A DNA stretch of 8,486 nucleotides from Gammaproteobacteria bacterium (GTDB lineage Bacteria > Pseudomonadota > Gammaproteobacteria > S144-34), in assembly GCA_015494165.1 (NCBI GenBank), contig WGBS01000267.1:1-8486 (forward strand). The letters are read 5' to 3'. Shown piece after piece: positions 1 to 7,246 of this stretch. How positions within the stretch are numbered: the stretch's first letter is position 1; each line of letters begins with the position of its first letter. The notes beneath the pieces are model-generated. The model was not told where the DNA came from. It saw nothing but the letters and a program-made list of their open reading frames with translations, and did no database searches. The translations under genes and the position numbers were made by a program.

Positions 1-92
1 CGTCTTCGACCTCCTGCTGCTCCCGGCCCTGGTGGTGCTGGCGGCGCGCCGCCAGCACCACCAGGGCCGGGAGCAGCAGGAGGTCGAAGACG
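1..92. repeat. Perfect 92-bp fold-back palindrome at the left edge
   Basis: Positions 1-46 are the exact reverse complement of 47-92, with no spacer and the centre between 46 and 47. The inner arm, read on the minus strand, encodes the expected last transmembrane segment of the MMPL transporter (FDLLLLPALVVLAA). The outer arm is therefore a mirror copy of coding sequence, not new sequence. A matching structure ends the window on the right. The most likely cause is a chimeric fold-back from amplification or assembly at a contig end. A natural hairpin terminus is less likely because the palindrome interrupts a conserved gene. Confidence 0.97.
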
Positions 93-2305
93 AGCGCCGC
101 GAGGAGGCCCGCGGCGCTCAGCAGGCCGAACTCGACGGTGGGGACGAAGGCCGAGGCCCCGAGCAGCAGGAACTGGGAGCCGAGGACGACGGTGGTGAGC
201 GTGATGGCGCGCCCGGCCTGGGCGTAGGTGCGCGCGAGCGCCACCACGGCCCCCTGTCCGGCCGCGCGCCGGCGCCGGTAGCCCTCGTAGACGTGGATGG
301 TGTCGTCCACGGCGATGCCGATGGCGACCGAGGCGATCATGGCGCTGGCCATGTCGAGCCAGACACCGAGGGCGCCCATGAGGGCGAAGATGAGGAGCAC
401 GGGCGCCAGGTTGGGGAGCATGCACAGCGCCGCCGCCCGCAGGCTGCGCCACAGCAGCAGCATGAGCGCGAAGACGAGCGCGAGGGCGCCGGCGAGGCTG
501 CGGAGCTGCCCCGTGACCAGCAGGTCCTCCTGGTCCGCGAACAGGCGCCCCAGCCCCGCCACCCGCCAGCGCAGATCGCCCGGCAGGGCCGCCTCGAGGT
601 GCCGCTCGAGGCGGCCGATGAAGGCCGCGATGGCGTTGGCCCCGTGGACGCCCAGGTTCATGGGCACGCGGGCACGCTGGAGGTCGCGGTCGAGGACCTC
701 CCAGAGGTCCTGCCCGTCGTAGATGAACAGGTACTGGGCGACGAGCCGGCGGCTGTCCGGGAGGCGCCGCCAGGCGGGGTCCTCGCCGTGGAAGGCCCAG
801 TTCATCTCCTCCACCAGCTCGCCGGCGGACACGGTGCGGTCCACCTCGGGCTGCGCCTCGAGCCAGCGCTGGAGCCCGCGCAGGGCGGCCAGGAGCGCCG
901 GGGCCTCGAAGGCGTCGCGCTCGGGCGCCTCGAGGTAGACCTCCAGGGTGGCGACGCCGCTCAGCTCGGACTCGGCGAGGCGCGTGGCGCGCGTGAGGGG
1001 ATGCTCGGGGCCGAAGAAGCGGTAGAGGTCCGTCTCGGCGCGCACCGAGAGCGCGAGCGGCAGGCCGACGGCGACCGCCAGCGCGCTGGCCGCGGCCACG
1101 GCGCCCGCCCGGCGCATGCCGAGGCGGGCCGCGCGCGCCACCAGGCGGTCGATCCACGCCGCGCCGGCCGCCGCCGGCCAGCGCCGGCGGTCGCAGCGCG
1201 CGAGGGTCGCCGCGACGAGCCCGACCACCACGGGGTAGGCCAGGAGCACGCCGATGCCGGCGGCGACGCCGAAGGTGGCGATGGGCGGGACGGGGCTCAG
1301 GGCGAGCGAGCCCAGACCCGCCGCGGTGGTGAGCGCGGTGTAGCGCGCCGGCCGGCGGATCTCCTCGAGGGCGCGGCGCACGCGCGCCTCGCCGCGGTGG
1401 CCGCGCCGGTCGGCGAGCCGCACGGCGTTGAAGAGGTGGATGAGGAGCGCGACCGTGAGCGCCGTGAGCAGCGGCGGGATCATGGCCGAGACCATGGTGT
1501 AGGGCCGTCCCCAGGCGACGAGCACGCCGATCGTGCCGGCCACCACGGCCCCGATGGCGAGGGCGGAGAGCGCGACGGCGAGCCAGCGCCGGAAGAGCCA
1601 GGCGACGAGGCCGAGCCCGAGCGCCGTGGTGAGGGGGACGAAGGTGAGCGTGTCGCGCAGCATGGAGCGGAGCTGCGCGACGGCGAGGGCCACCTCACCC
1701 GCGTAGCCCGCGACCCAGGGCGCGAGCCCCTCGGCATCGAGGGCCGCGCGCGCGGCCTCGAGCACGGCGACGCGGCCGTCCGTGCCCTCGAGGTCGCGCG
1801 GACGGACGATGAGGGCCAGCGTGTCGGCGTCGCGCGAGACCACGAAGCCCGGCGCGAAGCGGTCGGCGAGCGCGCGGCGGCGGCGGGCCGCGGGGTCGGC
1901 CCCGTCGTCGGGGGAGACGAGCCGCTCGACCGTGAAGCCGCCTTCCGCGCCCGCGATGTGCTCGAGCGTGGTCACGGCGAAGACGCGGTCGACGAGCGGG
2001 TGGGCGGCGATGCGCTGGACCGCGCGCTCGAGGGCGGCGAGCGTCGGCGTCGCGAACAGGGCCCGCGGCGGCTGGCCGGGCGGCGCGCGCAGCAGCACCA
2101 CCAGCACCTCGTCCTGCGGGAAGCGCTCGCGCAGCGCCCGCTCGAAACGCACCGCCGGCGCGTCCGGCGGGAAGTAGACCTCGGGGGCGTTGTCGACCTT
2201 CAGGAAGAGGAGCGGTGCGGGCGCGAGCAGGTTGAGGGCGAGCAGCAGCGCGGCCGCGGCCCGCCCGCGGCGGGCGAGCCCCCCTTGGCCCGCGGCGCCG
2301 CCCAT
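47..2305 (-). CDS. RND/MMPL-family inner-membrane transporter (3' end truncated)
   Basis: Probable proton-driven exporter of lipids or other hydrophobic compounds in the inner membrane. About 753 residues can be read before the left palindrome; the frame stays open to the window edge only through mirrored sequence. The layout is the usual duplicated RND plan: TM1 (about 17-35), periplasmic domain (about 37-215), TM2-6 (about 216-368), TM7 (about 400-420), second periplasmic domain (about 421-598), TM8-12 (about 600-753). The second half carries the family signature GIAVDDTIHVYEGYRR (663-678) with paired Asp667/Asp668, the expected proton-relay site. The matching first-half helix (about 281-297, ALTVALLIHL) has no acidic residue. 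The ATG lies 4 bp after the stop of the upstream gene, and the only SD-like bases (GAGG) overlap that stop and sit too close, so translation is probably coupled. Only a few C-terminal residues should be missing. Substrate unknown. Confidence 0.9.
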
Positions 2306-2309
2306 CGCC

Positions 2310-4697
2310 TCAGAAGCGGGCCCGCAGCCCGACGGTGACCAGGTCGTTGCGGTCCATGAAGCCGCCGGCGGTCTCGGAGCCGTCGCCCTCGAAGACGTGC
2401 GCGGCGAGATAGAGCTCGTGCGGCTCCCAGCCGAGGAAGGCGACCTCGGGGTTCAGGTAGTAGTCGCGCCGCTCGAGGTCGGTGGAGAAGCGCAGCCGCA
2501 GCCGCCAGCGCCCGTGGGCGAGCGTGTCCTCGAGCGAGCCGCCGAGCGCGAGCACGCGCGTGCGGTCGAGGACGCTTCCTGCGTCGAGCAGGTGGTGGCC
2601 CGAGAGCTGCAGGTTCACGCGCGCATCCCCTCCGCCCGGATAGAGTTCGACGCCCGCAACCCAGTCCACGGCCCGCACCGTGTCCATCGAAAGGTCGGCG
2701 CGCGTCACGGGCTCGTCGCTGCTCCAGGCGGCTTCGAGCCGCCAGGTCGTGGTGCCGCGGGCGACGGCGAGGTCGAAGCCCGCCACGGTCTGCCAGGGGT
2801 GGCGCGCGGTGAAGGTGTCGCCCTTCGCCGCCGCCAGCGCCGCCGCCACCGTGCCGCCCCCGAGCAGCACGGCGCGCGCGGCGGCGTCGAGCTCGTAGTA
2901 GGGCAGCACCCGGCGGGCGCGGATCAGCGCCAGCCCGAGGTCCACGCCGCGCCCGGTGCGGGTCAGGCGCAGCCCTCCACCGCCCGCGCCGTCGTCGTCC
3001 TCGCCGAAGCTGCCCCCGCGCACCAGGGCGGCGAGCGCCGCGTCGTCCTTCACGCCGAGAAGGCGCCCCGCGCGCCGGTCCACGGGGTGCCAGACGCTGT
3101 CGCGGTCCGGGAGCTCGGCGGGACGGAAGCGCGGCACCACCAGCGCATCGAGCTTCCACGGGGCGGCGAACCACTCCGCGCGCAGGGCCGCCACCGTCAG
3201 GCGCCGGTCGGCGAGCTCGTCGAGCACGAAGCGGCGCAGGTCCGGCACCGAGAGGCGGTCGAGCGGCGGGATCTCGTCCACGCGGCCCCACACGACGCGC
3301 TGGGCGCCGGCGGTCAGCCGCAGCGCCCCGCGGCGCCAGCGCACCCACGCCTCGTCGTAGTCGGCAGCGCCCTCGGACATGTCCGCCCCGCCCCACTGCC
3401 GGTAGCCGTCGGCGCGCACGGCGAGCTTCGCCTCCCAGGGGCCCGCAGGCTGCCAGTGGTAGCCGGCGCGCAGCCGTGCGTAGCCCCAGCTGTCCGCCGA
3501 AGCGGAGCCGTCCGTGAAGCCGCCCGCCTCGAGCCACAGCAGGCCCTCGGGCCCGCCCGCAGCGGCCTCCTCCCCGCCGGCCGCCGCGGCCGGCAGGGGC
3601 TCGGCGCCCGCGAAGACGAGCACGTCGGGCGGCACCGCCTCCGGCGCCGGCGCCTCGGCGGGCGGCGGCGCCTCGGCCACCTCGGGCACCGGCGGGCGCG
3701 CCAGCACGGCGTAGAGCGTGCGGCGCACGCGCGTCGGCACGATGCGCACGTTGCGGAAGCCGAGCCCGCGCAGCCGGCGCAGGGCACGCCGCGCGCGCGC
3801 GGCGTCGCGGTAGGCGCCCGCGACCACCATGTAGCCGCGCTCCCAGCGGTCGCGCACGACGCGCGCCGGCAGGCCCAGGCCGCGCGCGCGGCGGGCCGCG
3901 CGCTGGGCGTCCGCCCAGCGCTGGTAGACGCGCAGGATCACGGCGTGCAGGGTGACGCGCTCGCGGCGCGGCTCGACGCGCACGTCGCGCCAGCCCTCCT
4001 CCACCAGCTTCGCGGCATGGGCCTCGGCGCGCCGGCGCGAGGCGAACACGCGCGGGCCGGGCGGCGCGGCGGCACTGGCCGCGGCCGGTGCCCTCTCAGC
4101 GGCGGCTGCCGGCGCCTCGCGCCGCGGAACGGCGGGCGCGGCCGGTGTCGGAGCCGGGGCCGGCGCGGCCGCGGGCGCACGCCGGCCCGCCGGCCGGGGC
4201 GGCGGCAGGCGCACCACGGCGTAGCGGCGCTCCTCCACACGCACGGGCACGACGCGCAGGCCGCGCAGATGCAGGCGCCGCGACACGCGCTCGCCCACCG
4301 CGCGCGCCCTGCGCTCGCTGGCGTAGGCGCCGAGGGAGATCTCGTGGCCGCGCGCCCCGGGCACCCGGCGCACCACGTGCGGCACGCCGGCCTCGCGCAG
4401 CCTGCCGGCGACGGCGAGCGCCTCGCGCCGGCTCGGGAACGGCCCGAGCCGCACGCGGTAGAGCGTGCGCGCGCGCGCCACCTCCCGCACCGCCACGCGC
4501 AGCCCGCGGCGGCGCGCCTCGGCCGCCGCCGCGCGCGCCTCGGCGCGGGTGCGGTACTCGCCGAGCACCTGGCCGCCGGCCGCCTGCGCGCCGCCGGCGG
4601 ACGCCGCGTGCGCCAGCGAAGGGGCGACGGGAAGCGCGGCCGCCAGCGCGAGCAGCGCCACGATCGCGCGCGTGCGCACGGGGCGCCCGCCCCTCAC
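2310..4697 (-). CDS. SPOR-repeat protein fused to a DUF1302-like outer-membrane beta-barrel
   Basis: Secreted 795-residue protein with a bipartite design. A signal peptide (about 1-31, hydrophobic core 11-28, AHA-A cleavage region) is followed by SPOR-like units. Three run from about 44 to 164 (for example YRVRLGPFPSRREA at 80-93 and ISLGAYASERRARA at 120-133) and about three more from 216 to 334, split by a Pro/Ala-rich linker (165-215). After a second Pro/Ala/Glu-rich linker (335-382) comes a region of about 410 residues rich in alternating aromatic and polar strands. It contains RVVWGRVDEIPPLDRLSV (467-484), resembling the DUF1302 signature, and the protein ends VTVGLRARF, the C-terminal Phe typical of outer-membrane barrels. 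SPOR domains bind denuded peptidoglycan, so this protein may tie an outer-membrane barrel to the wall. The GTG start overlaps the upstream stop by 4 bp (GTGA) and has a good SD. The SPOR and barrel assignments are by eye. Confidence 0.82.
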   Translation of the reverse strand: MRGGRPVRTRAIVALLALAAALPVAPSLAHAASAGGAQAAGGQVLGEYRTRAEARAAAAEARRRGLRVAVREVARARTLYRVRLGPFPSRREALAVAGRLREAGVPHVVRRVPGARGHEISLGAYASERRARAVGERVSRRLHLRGLRVVPVRVEERRYAVVRLPPPRPAGRRAPAAAPAPAPTPAAPAVPRREAPAAAAERAPAAASAAAPPGPRVFASRRRAEAHAAKLVEEGWRDVRVEPRRERVTLHAVILRVYQRWADAQRAARRARGLGLPARVVRDRWERGYMVVAGAYRDAARARRALRRLRGLGFRNVRIVPTRVRRTLYAVLARPPVPEVAEAPPPAEAPAPEAVPPDVLVFAGAEPLPAAAAGGEEAAAGGPEGLLWLEAGGFTDGSASADSWGYARLRAGYHWQPAGPWEAKLAVRADGYRQWGGADMSEGAADYDEAWVRWRRGALRLTAGAQRVVWGRVDEIPPLDRLSVPDLRRFVLDELADRRLTVAALRAEWFAAPWKLDALVVPRFRPAELPDRDSVWHPVDRRAGRLLGVKDDAALAALVRGGSFGEDDDGAGGGGLRLTRTGRGVDLGLALIRARRVLPYYELDAAARAVLLGGGTVAAALAAAKGDTFTARHPWQTVAGFDLAVARGTTTWRLEAAWSSDEPVTRADLSMDTVRAVDWVAGVELYPGGGDARVNLQLSGHHLLDAGSVLDRTRVLALGGSLEDTLAHGRWRLRLRFSTDLERRDYYLNPEVAFLGWEPHELYLAAHVFEGDGSETAGGFMDRNDLVTVGLRARF

Positions 4698-5512
4698 GGC
4701 CGGTACCTCCGCTCGCGGGACGCGTCCTCGAGCGCCTGGCGCGTGAAGAGCGACTCGGGCAGCCCCTGGTCGTAGACCGCCTTCTCGACCGTCATGCGCG
4801 TGCGGTGCCCGGAACGGAGCTCCGTCATGGTGCTGTCCATGACCGTCCAGTAACCCTGGATGCGCTGGATGCGGTGCACCACGAGGCGCTTGAGCGGGCT
4901 TTCACCGCGCTTCGGGTAGAAGTCCACGCGCAGGGCGATCAGCGTCTGCGGATGGATCCAGCTCACGCGCCGACCGTAGACGGAGTTCGCGGGATCGGCC
5001 GGCACGCTCTCGAGGACCTCGCACATCACGCCCTGGAACTTCTCCCTGCGCAACAGGCGGTGGCGGTCCATGTCGGGCTCGCGGTCGCGCAGGTCCTCGT
5101 AGTAGAGGTCCGATCCGACGAAGCGCCCGCCCTTGCGCTCGCCCGCGATGCGCCGCACCTTGCCGAGGGCGGGGAGGAAAAGCCACTGGTCCGTGGCCTC
5201 GCCCGGATGGTCGACGGTGAGCAGCCCCACGCCCGCGATGTCCTCCGGCGCGGTGAAGCGCACGAGCGAGAGCACGCGGCCGTCGCCGCGGTCGAGGCGG
5301 TAGGTGTACATGCGGCGCACGCGCGGGCGGCTGCGCGGGGCCGTCAGGACCATCGTCCCGCGCGTGACCAGGTCACGCCCATCGGGCCGGTCGTAGACGC
5401 GCCGCGCGAGCGCCGTGCCGGCCGCGACGGGATCGGCGGGCGGGTCTCCCGCAGCCGCCGGGACGGCGGCGAGAGTGAGACACGCCAGAAGGAACGTCCC
5501 TGCGAGGCGCAT
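4694..5512 (-). CDS. Periplasmic LolA-like outer-membrane lipoprotein-sorting protein (TP0789 type, PF17131-like)
   Basis: Predicted exported protein of 272 residues: an N-terminal signal peptide (1 to about 21, cleavage near AAA-G), then a LolA/LolB-like fold. Landmarks are VRFTAPEDIAGVGLLTV (84-100), DQWLFLPALGKVRRI (108-122), and a FVGSDLYYEDL block (131-141) characteristic of the TP0789/LolA-like family. A basic C-terminal end follows. Family members are often encoded beside MMPL/RND transporters, as here, and are thought to carry lipid or lipoprotein cargo across the periplasm. This is the first gene of the three-gene operon; its stop overlaps the next start by 4 bp. Cys11 sits inside the hydrophobic core and does not make a convincing lipobox. 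The ATG is chosen because it gives a compact signal peptide. No SD is present in the 15 nt upstream; see the promoter entry. Cargo unknown. Confidence 0.88.
   Translation of the reverse strand: MRLAGTFLLACLTLAAVPAAAGDPPADPVAAGTALARRVYDRPDGRDLVTRGTMVLTAPRSRPRVRRMYTYRLDRGDGRVLSLVRFTAPEDIAGVGLLTVDHPGEATDQWLFLPALGKVRRIAGERKGGRFVGSDLYYEDLRDREPDMDRHRLLRREKFQGVMCEVLESVPADPANSVYGRRVSWIHPQTLIALRVDFYPKRGESPLKRLVVHRIQRIQGYWTVMDSTMTELRSGHRTRMTVEKAVYDQGLPESLFTRQALEDASRERRYRP
4706..4710 (-). promoter_or_regulatory. Shine-Dalgarno (GGAGG) for the SPOR/barrel gene
   Basis: On the minus strand GGAGG lies 8 nt before the GTG at 4697, inside the 3' end of the LolA-like gene. It supports the GTG start even though that codon overlaps the upstream stop. 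Confidence 0.7.
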
Positions 5513-5518
5513 GGCGCG

Positions 5519-5547
5519 ACGATAGCCGCCCCCGTAACGACGGTCAA
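5519..5547 (-). promoter_or_regulatory. Candidate sigma-70-type promoter for the envelope operon, possibly leaderless
   Basis: On the minus strand TTGACC (5547-5542; 5 of 6 matches to TTGACA) is followed by a 17-bp spacer and TATCGT (5524-5519; 4 of 6 matches to TATAAT). The -10 box ends 6 nt before the ATG at 5512, so transcription would begin at or next to the A of the start codon. The lack of an SD there fits a leaderless mRNA. The box match is moderate, so this is a candidate only. Confidence 0.45.
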
Positions 5548-5897
5548 CGACTTAGGCCGCGCTCCGGGAATGCCGGCCCATTCGTCTCGCGCGCGGCCAC
5601 GAAATGGTGGCGCCGGAATGCGACACCGTTCACATCCCGGTGCCCTGGCGCTGCGCGGCGGCCCCCGCCGCCCGACGACCGGCGCCCAAAGGCGTGTAAA
5701 AGAACGTAGAATCCGTGCCGAGAACACCGTTCGGGGAAGCAGGCCAGGACGGCGCGCGCGGCCCGGCCGTCGCCCAGCAACGACAGTTGGGCCGGGGACG
5801 AGAGGCCCCCGCAAGCCCGCGGGTGGCCGCAGCGCCCCGCCCGGCACGCAGGCCGCCGCAACGGCACCAAGCTTGCATGGGGGCTCGCGGGTCCCCT

Positions 5898-5901
5898 GGA
5901 G
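5898..5901 (+). promoter_or_regulatory. Shine-Dalgarno (GGAG) for the fusion gene
   Basis: GGAG ends 9 nt before the ATG at 5911. An upstream ATG at 5906 is in another frame and meets TGA two codons later, so 5911 is preferred. Confidence 0.6.
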
Positions 5902-5910
5902 TGCGATGCG

Positions 5911-7224
5911 ATGATCCGCGTCAAGGTAGCGCGCAACGGCCGGGAGCTCGACGACGTCTTCCATTTGCGCTGGCACGTCTACGCGCAGGAGGAAGGGCTG
6001 TTCGGCGGCTCCGGCAGCGTGCCGTACATCAGCGACCGCTTCGACGCCCATCCGGTCTGCTACAACCTCATCGCCTACGACGGGACGGAGCCGGTCGCGA
6101 CGCTGCGCCTCAACGGCGACACGGGCGCCGGGCTGCCGGCCGACCGCTACTTCGACTTCAGCGCCTACCGCCGCTCGCTCGTCGAGGAGGCCTCGCGCCC
6201 GGGCGGACGGCCGCCCTCGCTCGGCTGCGCGAGCATGCTCGCGGTGCGGCGCCGCTGGCGCCACCGGCGCGACATCATCGCCACGCTGTTCAAGATGGCC
6301 GCAGGGCTCGGGCTCGCGCACGGCACGACGCACGTCATCGTCGCCGTGGCCGAGCGCACCCAGGGAATGTACCGCCGCATGGGCTTCGCGCCCGTGGGCG
6401 AGCGCACCTGGATCGAGGAGATCGGCGACCATGTGGTGCCGCTCGCCGCGCCCTTCGACGCCTTCGCGCGCTGGGCCTTCGACCGTCGCCTGCTCCAGCC
6501 CCACTCCATGGCCCTGCTCGAGGGCGAGAGCGAGCGCATCCTCCTCGGCGCGGGCGAGACGCTCTTCCGCGAGGGCGAGCGCGGGGAGGAGTGCTACATG
6601 GTGGAGTCGGGGCTGCTGCGGGCGACGCGGCGTGCCGGGCAGGACGGGCGCGAGCTGCTGCTCGCGACCTTCGCGCCGGGCGACATCGTCGGCGAGCTGG
6701 CGCTGATCGACGACGAGCCGCGCTCGGCAACGGTCACGGCCGCGAGCAACTCCGAGGTGCTGGTGCTCGGGCGCGAGGAGTTCCGCCGCCGGCTCGGCGG
6801 GCCGCACGGCGACCCGGACACGCTGCTGCGCATCTTCGCCGAACGCATGCGGCGCATGGACGACCTGGCGCTGCTGCTCGCCTACGGCGGCGCGCACCAG
6901 AAGCTGCTCTATGCGCTGCGCTCGCTGTACCGTGCGGCGACGCCGGAGCGGCGCCGGCCCGAGGTGCGCAGCGTGACGGCGAGCGCGGCGGACATCGCGC
7001 AGATGGCGGGGGTCGACCCTGCGGTGGCGCAGGCGGCGCTCGAATGGCTCCAGCAGACCGGCGCCTGCGAGGTGCGCGGCCGGCGCGTGCGCTTCCTGCG
7101 CGAGCCGGCGGCGGCGATGGAGGAGGCGGAGGCGCCGTTCACGCCGCGCGCCGCCGCAGCGCCCCGCGGCGAGGAGGAGGCCAAGGTTCCGCTGGCCCTC
7201 GCCGCCTCGCGCCCGCGGCGCTGA
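5911..7224 (+). CDS. FeeM/autoinducer-synthase-like GNAT domain fused to a Crp-type cNMP-binding domain and winged helix
   Basis: Protein of 437 residues in three parts. (1) Residues 1 to about 195 look like the GNAT branch that includes N-acyl amino acid synthase FeeM and LuxI enzymes: LRWHVYAQEEGLF (19-31), DRFD (42-45), VATLRL (62-67), then CASMLAVRRRWRHRR (106-120). (2) Residues about 205-295 form a cyclic-nucleotide-binding domain: FREGERGEECYMVESG (219-234) and the phosphate cassette GELALIDDEPRSATV (261-275), whose Glu262, Arg271 and Ser272 match E. coli Crp Glu72, Arg82 and Ser83. A dimerisation-type helix follows (about 301-325). (3) A Crp-type winged helix occupies about 351-396. 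The last 40 residues are Ala/Pro/Glu-rich and low in complexity. Mycobacterial Pat enzymes also join cNMP and GNAT domains, but in reverse order and without an HTH. Likely a cAMP- or cGMP-responsive acyltransferase or one-component regulator; substrate unknown. Confidence 0.85.
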   Translation: MIRVKVARNGRELDDVFHLRWHVYAQEEGLFGGSGSVPYISDRFDAHPVCYNLIAYDGTEPVATLRLNGDTGAGLPADRYFDFSAYRRSLVEEASRPGGRPPSLGCASMLAVRRRWRHRRDIIATLFKMAAGLGLAHGTTHVIVAVAERTQGMYRRMGFAPVGERTWIEEIGDHVVPLAAPFDAFARWAFDRRLLQPHSMALLEGESERILLGAGETLFREGERGEECYMVESGLLRATRRAGQDGRELLLATFAPGDIVGELALIDDEPRSATVTAASNSEVLVLGREEFRRRLGGPHGDPDTLLRIFAERMRRMDDLALLLAYGGAHQKLLYALRSLYRAATPERRRPEVRSVTASAADIAQMAGVDPAVAQAALEWLQQTGACEVRGRRVRFLREPAAAMEEAEAPFTPRAAAAPRGEEEAKVPLALAASRPRR

Positions 7225-7246
7225 AGGCGCGCGCGCCGCCGGCGCC
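7225..7246. terminator. Convergent gap with GC-only palindrome
   Basis: The 22 bp between the two convergent stop codons contain GGCGCGCGCGCC (7226-7237), a perfect palindrome, and a further GGCGCC (7241-7246) able to pair with its start. There is no T-tract on either strand, so a classical intrinsic terminator is not supported; it may be a weak bidirectional stem. Confidence 0.25.

Larger units (their letters stand above)
5513..5910. other. 398-bp divergent intergenic region
   Basis: Separates the leftward envelope operon from the rightward acyltransferase/Crp fusion gene. No credible gene, tRNA or known riboswitch was recognised. Its left end holds the operon promoter candidate. The slightly less GC-rich patch around 5685-5712 contains TAGAAT (5707-5712), a possible -10 for the rightward gene, but there is no good -35 at the right spacing. 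If used, it would give a leader of about 190 nt, GC-rich and with potential stem-loops (for example CAAC-GACA-GTTG at 5778-5789). No clear TGTGA-N6-TCACA Crp site was seen. Confidence 0.6.

Noticed and set aside
32..2338. Long plus-strand open frame opposite the MMPL transporter
   Set aside because: Its product is a low-complexity Arg/Glu/Gly/Ala-rich chain with no domain. The minus frame encodes clear TM helices and MMPL motifs. Stop-poor antisense frames are expected at this GC content.
2190..4775. Long plus-strand open frame opposite the SPOR/barrel gene
   Set aside because: Compositionally a shadow (Arg/Ala/His/Gly-rich), with no recognisable domain, and it spans the boundaries of three well-supported genes on the other strand.
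5477..5490. Lipobox at Cys11 of the LolA-like protein
   Set aside because: LLAC has Leu at -2, lies too early in the signal sequence, and is followed by more hydrophobic residues and a good signal peptidase I site.
5700..5740. Crp-like operator or inverted repeat near GAACACCGTTC (5721-5731)
   Set aside because: Only 4-bp core arms with imperfect extension; it does not resemble TGTGA-N6-TCACA and such short repeats are expected by chance.
5344..6897. Long minus-strand open frame across the intergenic region and the fusion gene
   Set aside because: It is antisense to a gene with convincing GNAT and cNMP motifs, shows no domain of its own, and crosses a divergent promoter region.
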